A stretch of 64,000 nt of DNA from JADJOY01 sp046331705 [NCBI: bacterium] (GTDB lineage: Bacteria; JADJOY01), in the NCBI GenBank assembly GCA_046331705.1, contig JAXLQJ010000044.1, positions 1-64,000 on the forward strand, given 5' to 3'. Of this stretch, positions 8,546 to 17,351 are shown in pieces (within the stretch, counting starts at the first letter, position 1; each line of letters starts with the position of its first letter). Under the pieces are notes generated by a model that was not told the DNA's origin, did not search any database, and worked only from the letters and a program-made list of their open reading frames with translations. Both the position numbers and the translations under genes were made by a program.

Positions 8546-9163
8546 ATGAAGCGATTCACCCTCGCGAGCCTCGCCGCGCTGGCGCTCTTGCTCGGCTGTC
8601 GCACCGAGAACGCTCGCGCCGACGAGGTGGAGATCGGAAAGCCCGCGCCCGCCTTCTCACTCCCCGATCCAAGTGGCAAGACCGTCGGCCTCGGGGACTT
8701 CAAGGGCAAGTACGTCGTCCTCGAGTGGACGAACCCCGAGTGCCCGTTCGTCCGCAAGCACTACTCGAGCGGGAACATGCAGAAGGTCCAGCAGACCTAC
8801 ACCGAAAAGGGCGTGGTGTGGCTGTCGATCGCCTCTTCGGCGCCGGGCAAGGAAGGAAACTACCCGGCCGCCGAATGGAACGACATCCAGGCGAAACGCG
8901 GCGCCCGCGCGACGGCGTTGCTGCTCGACCCCGACGGCAAGGTGGGACGGACGTACGGCGCCAAGACCACGCCGCACATGTTCATCGTCGATCCGGCGGG
9001 CACGCTGATCTACCAAGGAGCGATCGACGATCACGCGTCTGCGAATCCGAACGACATCCCCAAATCGAAGAACTACGTGGCCGCGGCGCTCGACGAGGCG
9101 ATGGCCGGGAAGGCCGTCTCGACTCCCTCCACGAAGTCCTACGGCTGCAGCGTGAAATACTGA
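8546..9163 (+). CDS. redoxin-family lipoprotein (AhpC/TSA-like)
   Basis: A 205-residue protein with a lipoprotein signal: hydrophobic residues 6-17, then LLGC with C18 as the lipidated cysteine. The mature part is a thioredoxin-fold redoxin: FSLPDPSGKTVGLGDFKGKYVVLEW, then the reactive-site region NPECPFVRKHY with C66 as the likely peroxidatic or thiol-active cysteine, and a PHMFIVDPAG segment typical of the family. The only other cysteine is near the C-terminus (YGCSVKY). It follows the DsbD-like gene closely on the same strand, so it probably receives electrons from it in the periplasm. Whether it is a peroxidase or a reductase cannot be read from sequence. Confidence 0.88.
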   Translation: MKRFTLASLAALALLLGCRTENARADEVEIGKPAPAFSLPDPSGKTVGLGDFKGKYVVLEWTNPECPFVRKHYSSGNMQKVQQTYTEKGVVWLSIASSAPGKEGNYPAAEWNDIQAKRGARATALLLDPDGKVGRTYGAKTTPHMFIVDPAGTLIYQGAIDDHASANPNDIPKSKNYVAAALDEAMAGKAVSTPSTKSYGCSVKY

Positions 9164-9323
9164 AAGGCATCGGGAACGATATCGGTGGCGGGCGAGATCG
9201 CGGCGGCCGCCGACACGCGCCGGGCGAGCCATGAGTCGGGCGGCCGGCGCGGAGCAGCGACAGCGACTACGGCAGCGGCGAGGGCATGAACCGCCACGCT
9301 CACGAAACAACCAGGAGAGAATC

Positions 9324-10649
9324 GTGATCGGTTGGATCTTCTTCTTCGGAAGCCTCGTCGGCGCGTGGTTTACCTACAATGCGTTCCGCCCCATCTACGC
9401 GCCCGCGAAGCTCGCGGTGGTGAGCTTCTTCGCGGGGTGGCTCACCAACGAGCTGGTGCTTCACCACCTGGTGTGGCAGGCGGCGGCGGTGGCGATCTTC
9501 GTGGCGTTGGGCGCGCTGCACGTGCCGGCGGGACAGATCGCGCTGGGAATCACCCTCGTCTCGTGGGTGGGCCTCGGTGAGCTCTATCGACGAGCGCTGC
9601 TGGCCGAGGGCGCGATGGAGCGCGCGCTCGGCGGCGCGCTCGGCGCCGACTATCGCTCGCGCATCGACCCCGCGGTGGCGCGCGCCCTCGCGCCGGCGCT
9701 CGATTGGCGGCAGATGCTGCGGCCTTTCCCGATCCGCCATCCCGAGGTGAAGCGCGTTCGCAACGTCGTGTACCGCCGCACCGCGGGCATCAACCTCAAG
9801 CTCGACGTCTACCATCACCGCGCGAAGCCCGCGGGCGCGCCGACGATGCTCTACGTACACGGCGGCGGCTGGGTGATCGGCAGCAAGGACGAGCAAGGCT
9901 TGCCGATGCTCACCCACCTCGCCTCGCGCGGCTGGGTGTGCGTGAACGTGAATTACCGGCTGAGCCCCCACGGCACGATGCCGGACCCGGTGATCGACCT
10001 GAAGCACGCCATCAAGTGGCTCCGCGAGCATGCCGCGGAATACGGCGGCGACCCCTCGTTCGTGGTGGTCTCGGGCGGCTCGGCGGGTGGACACCTCGCG
10101 GCGCTGGTCGCGCTCACCGCCAACGACCCCGATCTGCAGCCGGGAATCGAGAGCGTGGACACCTCGGTGCAGGGCGCGATCCCGCTCTACGGCGTCTACG
10201 ACCTCGCCGATCGCCACCAGGTCTGGCACCACGGCGACCTCGAGAAGTTCATGGAGACCTACGTCATGAAGGTCTCGAGATCCGAGGCGCCGCAGAACTA
10301 CGACAAGTATTCCCCGCTGACCCGCATCAACGAGAACGCGCCGCCGATGCTGGTGATCCACGGCGAGCTCGACACCCTCGTGCCCGTGGAGGACGCGCGC
10401 ATCTTCGTCGAGCGCGCCAAGACCGTCTCGCGGTCGCCCGTCGTCTACGCCGAGATCCCCGGGGCGCAGCACGCGTTCGAGATCTTCCCGTCGCTGCGCG
10501 CGCTCTCGGTGGTCCACGGCATCGAGCGCTTCCTCGCGTATCTCGTGAGCGAGCATCGACGCGCGCTCGCGTCGAAGCCCCTGCCCACGACCAACTCGAC
10601 CCCGACGCTCACGCCACCGGCTCCGCTCGGTCCGCCCGCGCTCGCCTGA
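9324..10649 (+). CDS. membrane-anchored alpha/beta hydrolase (HSL/carboxylesterase type)
   Basis: The start is set at GTG 9324 because AGGAG lies 7 nt upstream; an upstream frame to 9231 is not leader-like. The 441-residue product begins with about four hydrophobic helices (residues 1-100), followed by an esterase domain. HGGGW (179-183) is the oxyanion-hole motif of the hormone-sensitive-lipase group. GGSAGG supplies the nucleophile S253, GELDTLVP the acid D350, and GAQHAF the histidine H383, so the triad is complete. It should hydrolyse carboxylic esters at the membrane; the substrate is unknown. Its 3' end overlaps the convergent cotH-like gene by 41 bp. Confidence 0.9.
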   Translation: MIGWIFFFGSLVGAWFTYNAFRPIYAPAKLAVVSFFAGWLTNELVLHHLVWQAAAVAIFVALGALHVPAGQIALGITLVSWVGLGELYRRALLAEGAMERALGGALGADYRSRIDPAVARALAPALDWRQMLRPFPIRHPEVKRVRNVVYRRTAGINLKLDVYHHRAKPAGAPTMLYVHGGGWVIGSKDEQGLPMLTHLASRGWVCVNVNYRLSPHGTMPDPVIDLKHAIKWLREHAAEYGGDPSFVVVSGGSAGGHLAALVALTANDPDLQPGIESVDTSVQGAIPLYGVYDLADRHQVWHHGDLEKFMETYVMKVSRSEAPQNYDKYSPLTRINENAPPMLVIHGELDTLVPVEDARIFVERAKTVSRSPVVYAEIPGAQHAFEIFPSLRALSVVHGIERFLAYLVSEHRRALASKPLPTTNSTPTLTPPAPLGPPALA

Positions 10650-12369
10650 GCTCGCGCGTCCACGCGGCGTCGATCCGGCAATCGCCGGTGACGGTGTGGG
10701 TGAGCTCCGTGCTCGTCACGGGCCGCGCGATACCGTCGACGCGCCACTCGACCGAGTGGCCGCGGGGCACCTGCGCGAGTCGCACGCGGATCGCCGTGTC
10801 GTGGAAGTAGACACCCGCATAGCCGGGTGATTCCGGGAATCCATCGATCTCGAGGCGCGCGCCCTCGGGCGCGGTCACCGTGCAGCGGTGACTCGCCGGC
10901 GCGCCCAGCCAGGTCACGAGCTGCGGTCGCAGCGCGTCGCTGCGCCTCGCGAAGAACTCGCCGATCTCGCGCAACCCGTCCTCGTAGTCGAGGCCGAGCT
11001 CGCGGGCCGTGCGCCGGTAGCGATCCAGCAGCTCGTTCAGGAAGAGCGGTGTGAGCTGGTGATTCATCATCGCGGCGAAGCGCTCGCGCAACCGGCTACG
11101 AAACTCGGGCGAATCGCGCAACAACCCGCGCAGCACGCGAGCGCGCGGCGTGTCCGGTCGCAAGACCCAACCCCACATGTCCAGCTCGTATGGCGCCCCA
11201 CGCGGCCCGTCCTGGTAGGCGTCCACGAAGCTGTGATCCATGTCGAGGTTGACGAAGAACCACTTGCCGTCGGGGCGGCTGGTGTCGAGGAGGAAGCGAC
11301 CTTGCTCCGCGTCGGTGGTCGCGCACCAGACCATCGCGAGGAGCCAGCGTGTCAGGTTCTCGAGGTCCACGCGGCTCTCCACCTCCTCGACGGTGAAGCG
11401 GCTCACGTGACGCGCCCATTTGTCGAAGCGATCGAAGGGGCGACGGTCGCCGTGCCGGACGGGCGTCTCGGTGCCGCGCGTGCTCGGGTCGTAGACCGTG
11501 AAGCGCTCGTGTCCGAAGTGCGCCCGCAGGAAATGGCGGTCGACGCGTTCGGTGAGCACGTAGGCGCCTTGCTCGCGACCGTTCAGGAAGAAGCGCACCG
11601 GCTGCGTCTGCGGCACGATGCAGCCCACGCGCTCGGCGATCGCGTACGCCATGGGGCTCAGGAAATGCCAGGTGCGCGTGTTCGGATACGCGCGCATGTC
11701 GTTGTGAACGATCAGCCGGCGCAGCGGATCGCCGCGACCGCCGAACAAGGCACCCGGCAAGAACTGATCCACGCCGTAGACCGAGCGAAAGTAGAGCCGG
11801 AAGCTCTGGGGATCCGGGCTCAAGCGACTGGTGGCGCCGTGAACGCGCAGGCCGGCGCCGCTGCCGAAGAGCAGCCGGCCGTCGTCGAAGTACGAGACGT
11901 ACGCAGGCGTCTCCCAGCGCCGCCCGCGGCGCTCCACGTTGGTCGGCGCCAAGATGCCGGTCTTGTGGTTGTAGAGGTCGCTCTTGGTGGCGACCACCGA
12001 GAGCACCGGGACCCCCGTCGCCAGCACCTCGGGGCGCACCACCTTGGTGCTCGGCAACCGGTCGGCGCGGGCGACGTCCAGGCTGTAGATGGCGGGGCGC
12101 TTGCGCGAGCCGGACGTGCCGTGGAAGCTCGCCGCGCGCGCCGATTTCGGGTTGCGCGGGACCGCACCGATCCGGCCGAGGAGCTGCAGCACGCGCGCCA
12201 GACGGCCGGAATCCATCGCGTGCCCGGGAACCGAGCGGCTGTGCACCGTCGCGGCCAGCGGCGCGAGCCACTCGGCGCGTTCGCTCGCCACGCCGAGCGC
12301 CACCACCAGCGCCGGCACCGCCACCAGCAGCCACGGCGCGCCGCGGGGCGAGGAGGCGCTCCGGCTCAC
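10609..12369 (-). CDS. CotH-kinase-family protein
   Basis: A 586-residue protein whose GTG start (12367-12369) overlaps the stop of the DUF4956 gene in GTGA, so translation is coupled. The N-terminus is a hydrophobic anchor or signal (WLLVAVPALVVALGVA). The CotH-type domain includes VLSVVATKSDLYNHKTGI, RRWETPAYVSYFD, GLRVHGATSRLS and the metal/catalytic region NLDMDHSFVDAY. CotH proteins are atypical kinases, best known in spore coats, and also occur in Gram-negatives beside VTC and DUF4956 genes. That conserved neighbourhood is reproduced here. The target and secretion route are unknown. Confidence 0.88.
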   Translation of the reverse strand: MSRSASSPRGAPWLLVAVPALVVALGVASERAEWLAPLAATVHSRSVPGHAMDSGRLARVLQLLGRIGAVPRNPKSARAASFHGTSGSRKRPAIYSLDVARADRLPSTKVVRPEVLATGVPVLSVVATKSDLYNHKTGILAPTNVERRGRRWETPAYVSYFDDGRLLFGSGAGLRVHGATSRLSPDPQSFRLYFRSVYGVDQFLPGALFGGRGDPLRRLIVHNDMRAYPNTRTWHFLSPMAYAIAERVGCIVPQTQPVRFFLNGREQGAYVLTERVDRHFLRAHFGHERFTVYDPSTRGTETPVRHGDRRPFDRFDKWARHVSRFTVEEVESRVDLENLTRWLLAMVWCATTDAEQGRFLLDTSRPDGKWFFVNLDMDHSFVDAYQDGPRGAPYELDMWGWVLRPDTPRARVLRGLLRDSPEFRSRLRERFAAMMNHQLTPLFLNELLDRYRRTARELGLDYEDGLREIGEFFARRSDALRPQLVTWLGAPASHRCTVTAPEGARLEIDGFPESPGYAGVYFHDTAIRVRLAQVPRGHSVEWRVDGIARPVTSTELTHTVTGDCRIDAAWTRELRRARADRAEPVA

Positions 12370-13076
12370 AACGCTTGCGGGCGATTGAAGAAGATGCTGA
12401 AACGCGCCGCGCCCAAGCGTTCCTCGAGCGCGTGTCGCATCTCCGGCACCGAGCTCTCCGCGAGGCCGCGGAAGCCGTAGGCAAGCTCCACCCCCGACGC
12501 CGTGCGCGACAGACTTTCGAGCGAGCCGCGGCGCACGCGACTCGCGAGCAACGACAGGATCTCGTTCTGGCGCGCGGCGTCCCCGTCGCCGTCCAGCTCG
12601 ATCACGATCACCCCGTCTTGCTCGTGCCCGCGCAGCGGCGCGAACACGTACCGCAGCAACACCAGCGCCACGACGGCGGCGCCGAGCAGGACCCCGAGGA
12701 AGCGGAAGTGGAAGGTCGCGGCCGCGATCGAGATCGCGATCACGAACATGATGAACGCGACCTCTTCGGGCTCCTTGATGGGCGTGCGGAAGCGCACGAT
12801 CGAGAGCGCACCCAGCAAGCCGAGCGAGAGCGGCAACGAGAACTGGATGCAGAGGAAGATCGCGGTGATCGAGATCCCCAGCAGCGGGAACGCGCGATGG
12901 ATGCGGCTGCCCGTCGTCCGTCCCGAGTAGAAGACCAGGTAGAGATAGGACGCGAAGACCGAGCACGCGAACGACACCGCCATCACCACCGCGAACGACG
13001 CGATCCCCACCTGCTCCATCGTCGTGCCGGTGGGCGGGTTGAACACGTCGAGCAGGCTTGGCGACGCTTGCTTCAT
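12366..13076 (-). CDS. DUF4956 family membrane protein
   Basis: A 236-residue protein with four predicted membrane helices (about 22-45, 62-80, 100-118, 122-145), the conserved-type block GALSIVRFRTPIKEPEEVAFIM between helices, and a soluble C-terminal domain of about 90 residues. This is the DUF4956 pattern. ATG 13074-13076 follows GAGGAG at a good distance. It lies 31 bp after the VTC gene and overlaps the CotH-family gene by 4 bp. VTC, DUF4956 and CotH commonly occur together. A role in polyphosphate or cell-surface phosphorylation is often inferred from that association; nothing in this sequence proves it. Confidence 0.88.
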   Translation of the reverse strand: MKQASPSLLDVFNPPTGTTMEQVGIASFAVVMAVSFACSVFASYLYLVFYSGRTTGSRIHRAFPLLGISITAIFLCIQFSLPLSLGLLGALSIVRFRTPIKEPEEVAFIMFVIAISIAAATFHFRFLGVLLGAAVVALVLLRYVFAPLRGHEQDGVIVIELDGDGDAARQNEILSLLASRVRRGSLESLSRTASGVELAYGFRGLAESSVPEMRHALEERLGAARFSIFFNRPQAL

Positions 13077-13107
13077 CGGAGCTCCTCGAAGGCGTGCGCG
13101 AACGGCG

Positions 13108-13809
13108 TCAGGTCGTCAGGTGCGGCGCGAGCGCGAGACAGATCCCGAACTTGGAGAAGGAAGCGCGGCGACAACCCAGATCCACGAGACGGCGAAAGCT
13201 CGGCGGCAGCTCTCCGGCCGTGCCCTTGGCCTCGACCACCGCGACCGACGGTCGCACCGTGGGGCAGGTCGGCACCACGCGAGAATTCACCTTCTCTACA
13301 CGAATCTCGGTATCGAGCGCCACACGAACGCCGGTCGTGGGATCCACGAAGCGGTGGCGCCGGTAGGCGATCGAGATCAAGGGCACGAGCCCGGGCGGCA
13401 CCGACACCCCCGCCGCGCGGAAGAGCGCGGCCAGCGCCGCGAGGCGCGGGTCGTCGAGCTCCATCGCCGCGAGCGCCTCGCCGCTCCACGAGGTGGGCAG
13501 GCGCCGTTTCTCGCGCGCCGTCCCGATCCGCGACTTCACCTCGACGAACGCAGGACCGAGATTCGCCCCGGAAACGGCATCGCGGTACCAGCGCAAGCGG
13601 AACTTGGTCTTCAGGTAATCGCTGTTCTGCTTCTCGCCGAACGAGAGCAGATCGCGCGTGTCGAAGTAGATGCTCGACACCGCGCCCACCGGGAAGACGG
13701 GGTCCGGCCGCGCGACGCGGCGCAGGTAGCGCAGCACGTCGGGAACGTGCGCGGTGCCGAGCACGAGCTTGAGCTCGTGCTCGACGTCCTCGGCCTGAGA
13801 GCCGAGCAC
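13108..13809 (-). CDS. VTC domain (polyphosphate polymerase-like, triphosphate tunnel) protein
   Basis: A 233-residue VTC-type protein. Tunnel-lining motifs are visible: VEHELKLVLG near the N-terminus, SSIYFDTRDLLSF, KFRLRWYRD, AFVEVKSRIG, and RHRFVDPTTGVRVALDTEI followed by VVEAKGTAG. These charged beta strands bind triphosphate or polyphosphate in the family. In yeast the VTC4 domain makes polyphosphate; bacterial homologues are largely uncharacterised. It starts with GTG 3 bp after the dedA stop and is followed by DUF4956 and cotH on the same strand, forming one apparent four-gene operon. Confidence 0.87.
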   Translation of the reverse strand: MLGSQAEDVEHELKLVLGTAHVPDVLRYLRRVARPDPVFPVGAVSSIYFDTRDLLSFGEKQNSDYLKTKFRLRWYRDAVSGANLGPAFVEVKSRIGTAREKRRLPTSWSGEALAAMELDDPRLAALAALFRAAGVSVPPGLVPLISIAYRRHRFVDPTTGVRVALDTEIRVEKVNSRVVPTCPTVRPSVAVVEAKGTAGELPPSFRRLVDLGCRRASFSKFGICLALAPHLTT

Positions 13810-13812
13810 GGC

Positions 13813-14508
13813 TCAGTCGGCGGTGGGGGACGCGACCGGGACGGTCTTGGGCGCCGCCGGCGGTCGCGGGTTGCGCTTGCTGCGGATGAACTCGATCACC
13901 AGCGGCAGGACCGAGACGCCGATGATCCCGAGGATCACCAGCTCGAAGTTCTCCTTCACCACCGGGATGTTGCCGAACAAGCGACCCGCGCCGAGGCAGA
14001 TCGCCACCCACGCGATCCCGCCCACGACGTTGAAGCTCGCGAAGCGCGGGTATTCCATCTTGCCGATGCCGGCGACGAAGGGCGCGAAGGTCCGGATGAT
14101 CGGCACGAAGCGCGCGAGGATGATCGTCTTGCCGCCGTGCTCCTCGTAGAACTCCTGGGTTCTCAACAGATGCTTCTTGTTGAGCCAGATGGAATCCTCC
14201 TTGGTGAAGACCTTCGGTCCCAGGAAACGGCCGACCGAATAGTTCACGGCGTCGCCCAGCACGGCGGCCACGCCCATCGCGAGGAAGAGCAGCTCGATCC
14301 GGATCGGCGAGCCCTCGCTGGCGCTCAGCGCTCCGGCCGCGAACAGCAGCGAGTCACCGGGCAGGAACGGCGTCACCACCAGGCCGGTCTCGCAGAACAC
14401 GATCGCGAACAGCACCAGATAGAGCCACGGGCCGAGCTGGCCCGCGAAGTCATTCAAGTGCTTGTCGAGGTGAAGAAAGAGATCGATCGCTGCGTGGATC
14501 AGTTCCAT
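13813..14508 (-). CDS. DedA-family membrane protein
   Basis: A 231-residue polytopic protein with DedA hallmarks: FCETGLVVTPFLPGDSLLF, a GDAVNYSVGRFLGPKVF segment, the conserved ILARFVPIIRTFAPFVAGIGKM region with its two arginines, and VGGIAWV. About five or six membrane helices are seen. DedA proteins act as lipid scramblases or flippases or in proton-driven membrane homeostasis. It is the first gene of an apparent operon with VTC, DUF4956 and cotH-like genes, with a 3-bp gap to VTC. ATG 14506-14508 is a clear start. Confidence 0.92.
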   Translation of the reverse strand: MELIHAAIDLFLHLDKHLNDFAGQLGPWLYLVLFAIVFCETGLVVTPFLPGDSLLFAAGALSASEGSPIRIELLFLAMGVAAVLGDAVNYSVGRFLGPKVFTKEDSIWLNKKHLLRTQEFYEEHGGKTIILARFVPIIRTFAPFVAGIGKMEYPRFASFNVVGGIAWVAICLGAGRLFGNIPVVKENFELVILGIIGVSVLPLVIEFIRSKRNPRPPAAPKTVPVASPTAD

Positions 14509-14579
14509 GAAACCACCGTTTCGTGCGTGGGGGAGCCGGCCGGTTTACCCTCGCGCTTCCGAGCCCGGCAACCGCGCGC

Positions 14580-15389
14580 TCACCGCGCGAGCGCCACGAA
14601 GCACGGGCGGATGGCGTCGATCACGGCCGGGTGGCCGATGAGCACGTCGGCGGCGCACTTCGCGCCTTCGACCATGGGCGCGTAGTCGATGGAGGCGCCC
14701 GCCATGGTCTGGATCTCCACTCCCACCCGCGCGGCGATGGCGTGGGCGCCGGCCACGTCCCACACCCACGGGGCGAGCAGTTGCGCCGCCAGCGCGCCAC
14801 GCTGGGCCGCGACCAGGCAGACGTGCAGCGCGGCGCTGCCGAAGCCGCGACAGCGACCCGGATAGCCCGCGAACGAGTAGCGAAGGTGGGCCTTGGAGTC
14901 GATCAGGAGCTGCGAGCGCTCACCGAGGGTGAACGCGAGATCCGCTCCCAACGGCGCGAGCGGCACGTGATTCGAGAACGCCGGCTCGGTGGGGTCCAGA
15001 TCGGCGAGGAACGTGGTGTCCCACGTGGGCACGTGCACGATCCCGCCGATCGGTCGCGCGCACTCGTCGAGGACGCCCACGGCGATGCACCAGCCGGGGT
15101 TGCGCGCCGCGAACGATTCGGTGCCGTCGATGGGGTCGATCGCGAACGTGAGGCGTCCCGCCCCGCGCCGGCCGACACCGCCCTCCTCGCCCACGATGCG
15201 AGCCGATGGATCGAGCTCGCCGATGGCACGCCGGAGCAAGGCTTCGACCCGGCGATCGGCCTCGGTCACCAGCGTCTGGTCGCCCTTGAGCTCGGCGCCG
15301 AGACTCACCTCGCCGCGGTAGTAGCCCATGGCGAGCCCGGCGCACTCGTGAATCGCGGGTAGCAGCGCGCGAAGAGAGGGAAGCGACAC
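14580..15389 (-). CDS. inositol monophosphatase/CysQ-family phosphatase
   Basis: The start is GTG 15387-15389, with GGAG 6 nt upstream; the frame is open further but that part is arginine-rich. The 269-residue product has the FIG superfamily metal sites in order: KGDQTLVTEADRRVE, IVGEEGG, DPIDGTESFAARNPGWCIAVG, and the late PWVWDVAGAHAI with its conserved aspartate. Such enzymes dephosphorylate inositol phosphates, 3'-phosphoadenosine phosphates or histidinol phosphate. The exact substrate cannot be told. It reads away from the FadL-like gene on the opposite strand. Confidence 0.9.
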   Translation of the reverse strand: MSLPSLRALLPAIHECAGLAMGYYRGEVSLGAELKGDQTLVTEADRRVEALLRRAIGELDPSARIVGEEGGVGRRGAGRLTFAIDPIDGTESFAARNPGWCIAVGVLDECARPIGGIVHVPTWDTTFLADLDPTEPAFSNHVPLAPLGADLAFTLGERSQLLIDSKAHLRYSFAGYPGRCRGFGSAALHVCLVAAQRGALAAQLLAPWVWDVAGAHAIAARVGVEIQTMAGASIDYAPMVEGAKCAADVLIGHPAVIDAIRPCFVALAR

Positions 15390-15624
15390 GAGAGACTCCG
15401 GGGCCGTCGAGCGGCACCTGGGAAGGTACCGCGCGCGCACCGTGCGTGGCCCCCCTCGCGCAGCGCGCCTCGCGTCGTGGCGGCGCATCCGGCCCCGCTG
15501 CGGCCCCCTGACGCGGGCCCAGGCGCGCGCCTGGTTTGTCGTGACAAACCGGGCTTGCTCAGAGACGGCCGCTGCGGTGATGATCGGCGCCCACTCGCCG
15601 TCCCGACCGATCCTCGGAGCCGCC

Positions 15625-17286
15625 GTGCCGAACGTTCATCGCGCTCGTCTTCCCGTTCCAAGCCGCCGCAGCTGCTGGCGAAACGGAACGATCGCCCCAC
15701 TCGTCGTGCTCGCGGCCTTGACGCTCGCGTCCGCCGCGCGGGCGTCGTTCATCGAATCGCTGGGCCAGGGCTCGCGTGCGATCGGCCTGGGCAACGCCTT
15801 CATCGGCGTCGCCGACGATCTCACCGCCAACTACTACAACCCGGCCGGTCTCACCCAGCTCATCGGCGGCCCACGCAGCGACTCGATGTTCACCACCAAC
15901 ATGGTGGCGCTCCAGTTGCACTATCGCGAGCCCGTCGTCGAGGAGCGCTCGCGCGTGGCACCCGGCGAGACCATCGAGATGGACTCCGAGTTCCCGTCGT
16001 GGGCGGCCGAGCCGGTGGCGCCGTTCGGATTCGAGATCGGCGACAAGGTCTACCTCGTGCCGTTTCCCATCCAGATCCCGTTCGCCGGCTCGGTGCAGTT
16101 CCCGTTCGAGCGCGGCGACGCCCGCTACTCGGCGGCCGAGGTCGGGCAGATCTTCGTGACCTGGGCGCCGTCGATGGCGTTCAAGGCCAACGACTGGCTC
16201 TCGATCGGCGTCGGCTTCGATCTCATGATCGCGACCGACGTCTGGCAGAAGGCGGCCATCGGCGACGGCGCGGTGTGCGAGGACCTGGCGGGGGCCACCG
16301 GCGGCTTGATCCCCTGCGACAAGCCGATGGAGCAAGGCGGTTTCGCCACCCGCAACGGCATCGACGATGGCTACACGCTGCTGCGCGCCAACCAGGAGTT
16401 CCGCAGCGGCCTCTCGCCGGTGAACGACGTGAACCTCGACTTCCGCACGCCGGGCTTCCACGTCGGCGTGATGATGTTCCCGCGCGAGGGCCTGCGGCTC
16501 GGCGCCGTCTACCGGAGCGCGCTCACGCCGACCATCCCGGGCCGCCTCGAGAGCCATTTCGAGGACGCCATCACCCGCGCCGGCGGCACCTACAACGGCG
16601 CGCTCCTGCACCTGCCGGAGGATGCGTCGCGCTTCACGCTGGAATTCCCGCTTCCCCAGGAGGTCGGCGCGGGTTTCAGCTTCGACTTCACCGAAGAGTG
16701 GATGATCGCCATCGACTGGACGTGGGTGGACTGGGGAAGCGCCCGCAACAAGGACCTGATCAAGATCAAGAACCCGGGCGGCCTCTCGCCGATCACCATC
16801 TTGCCGAACGGGCTCGGCCCGGTCGGAGCGATCACCGTGCCGGGCTTCCAGCTGCTGAACATCCCGCGTGACGGCTGGAAGGCCACCCACAGCATCCGCG
16901 CCGGCCTCGAGTGGCGACCGCTCGACGGGCTGCGCGTGGACGCGGGCTTCTGGTGGGACCCGACTCCCACCCCGGATCGCGACTTCACTCCCGACTCCGA
17001 CCCCGGCGACCGCTTCGTGTACTCGGGGGCCATCGGGTACTACGGCATGCTCGACGGCATGATCGACCTCGCCGCGCACCTCCAATGGCTCACCATCGAG
17101 ACTCGCCACATCGCCGTCGGCGAGAGCCGGAATCTGGGCGGCTCGATCTCGCTGCCGGCGATCACGCTGGGCGCGGATCCGGCCGCCGCCGGGCCGTCGT
17201 ATCCGTTCTTCCCGAACGACACCTTCGCCATGGACTTCGGCGGCCGAATCATCAACTGGGGTCTCACGCTCACGATCCACCTGTGA
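15625..17286 (+). CDS. FadL/OmpP1/TodX-family outer-membrane transport protein
   Basis: GTG 15625 is chosen because GGAG lies 5 nt before it and the frame then opens with a signal peptide ending SAARA before SFIESLGQGSRAIG. The mature start, with ADDLTANYYNPAGLTQL, is the FadL N-terminal hatch motif. The remaining about 500 residues alternate as beta strands and end in an aromatic/hydrophobic strand (WGLTLTIHL) typical of outer-membrane barrels. FadL proteins pass long-chain fatty acids or other hydrophobic compounds through the outer membrane. At 553 residues it is somewhat longer than E. coli FadL, with a cysteine-containing loop near 215-235. Confidence 0.92.
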   Translation: MPNVHRARLPVPSRRSCWRNGTIAPLVVLAALTLASAARASFIESLGQGSRAIGLGNAFIGVADDLTANYYNPAGLTQLIGGPRSDSMFTTNMVALQLHYREPVVEERSRVAPGETIEMDSEFPSWAAEPVAPFGFEIGDKVYLVPFPIQIPFAGSVQFPFERGDARYSAAEVGQIFVTWAPSMAFKANDWLSIGVGFDLMIATDVWQKAAIGDGAVCEDLAGATGGLIPCDKPMEQGGFATRNGIDDGYTLLRANQEFRSGLSPVNDVNLDFRTPGFHVGVMMFPREGLRLGAVYRSALTPTIPGRLESHFEDAITRAGGTYNGALLHLPEDASRFTLEFPLPQEVGAGFSFDFTEEWMIAIDWTWVDWGSARNKDLIKIKNPGGLSPITILPNGLGPVGAITVPGFQLLNIPRDGWKATHSIRAGLEWRPLDGLRVDAGFWWDPTPTPDRDFTPDSDPGDRFVYSGAIGYYGMLDGMIDLAAHLQWLTIETRHIAVGESRNLGGSISLPAITLGADPAAAGPSYPFFPNDTFAMDFGGRIINWGLTLTIHL

Positions 17287-17351
17287 GCGGGACAGGCTGC
17301 GCCGCGTCGCCCCGCGCGCGGGCGCGCCGACTCAGCCCGGCGCCGCCGCGC

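Noticed and set aside
6205-9234. A 1009-codon open frame overlapping the DsbD-like and redoxin genes on the plus strand.
   Set aside because: It is arginine-rich, lacks any domain, and overlaps two genes with clear motifs and signal sequences. It is a high-GC shadow frame.
12370-12966. About 200 extra codons at the N-terminus of the CotH-family frame.
   Set aside because: They are antisense-free but out of frame with the DUF4956 gene, which has clear membrane helices. The coupled GTG at 12369 is the better start.
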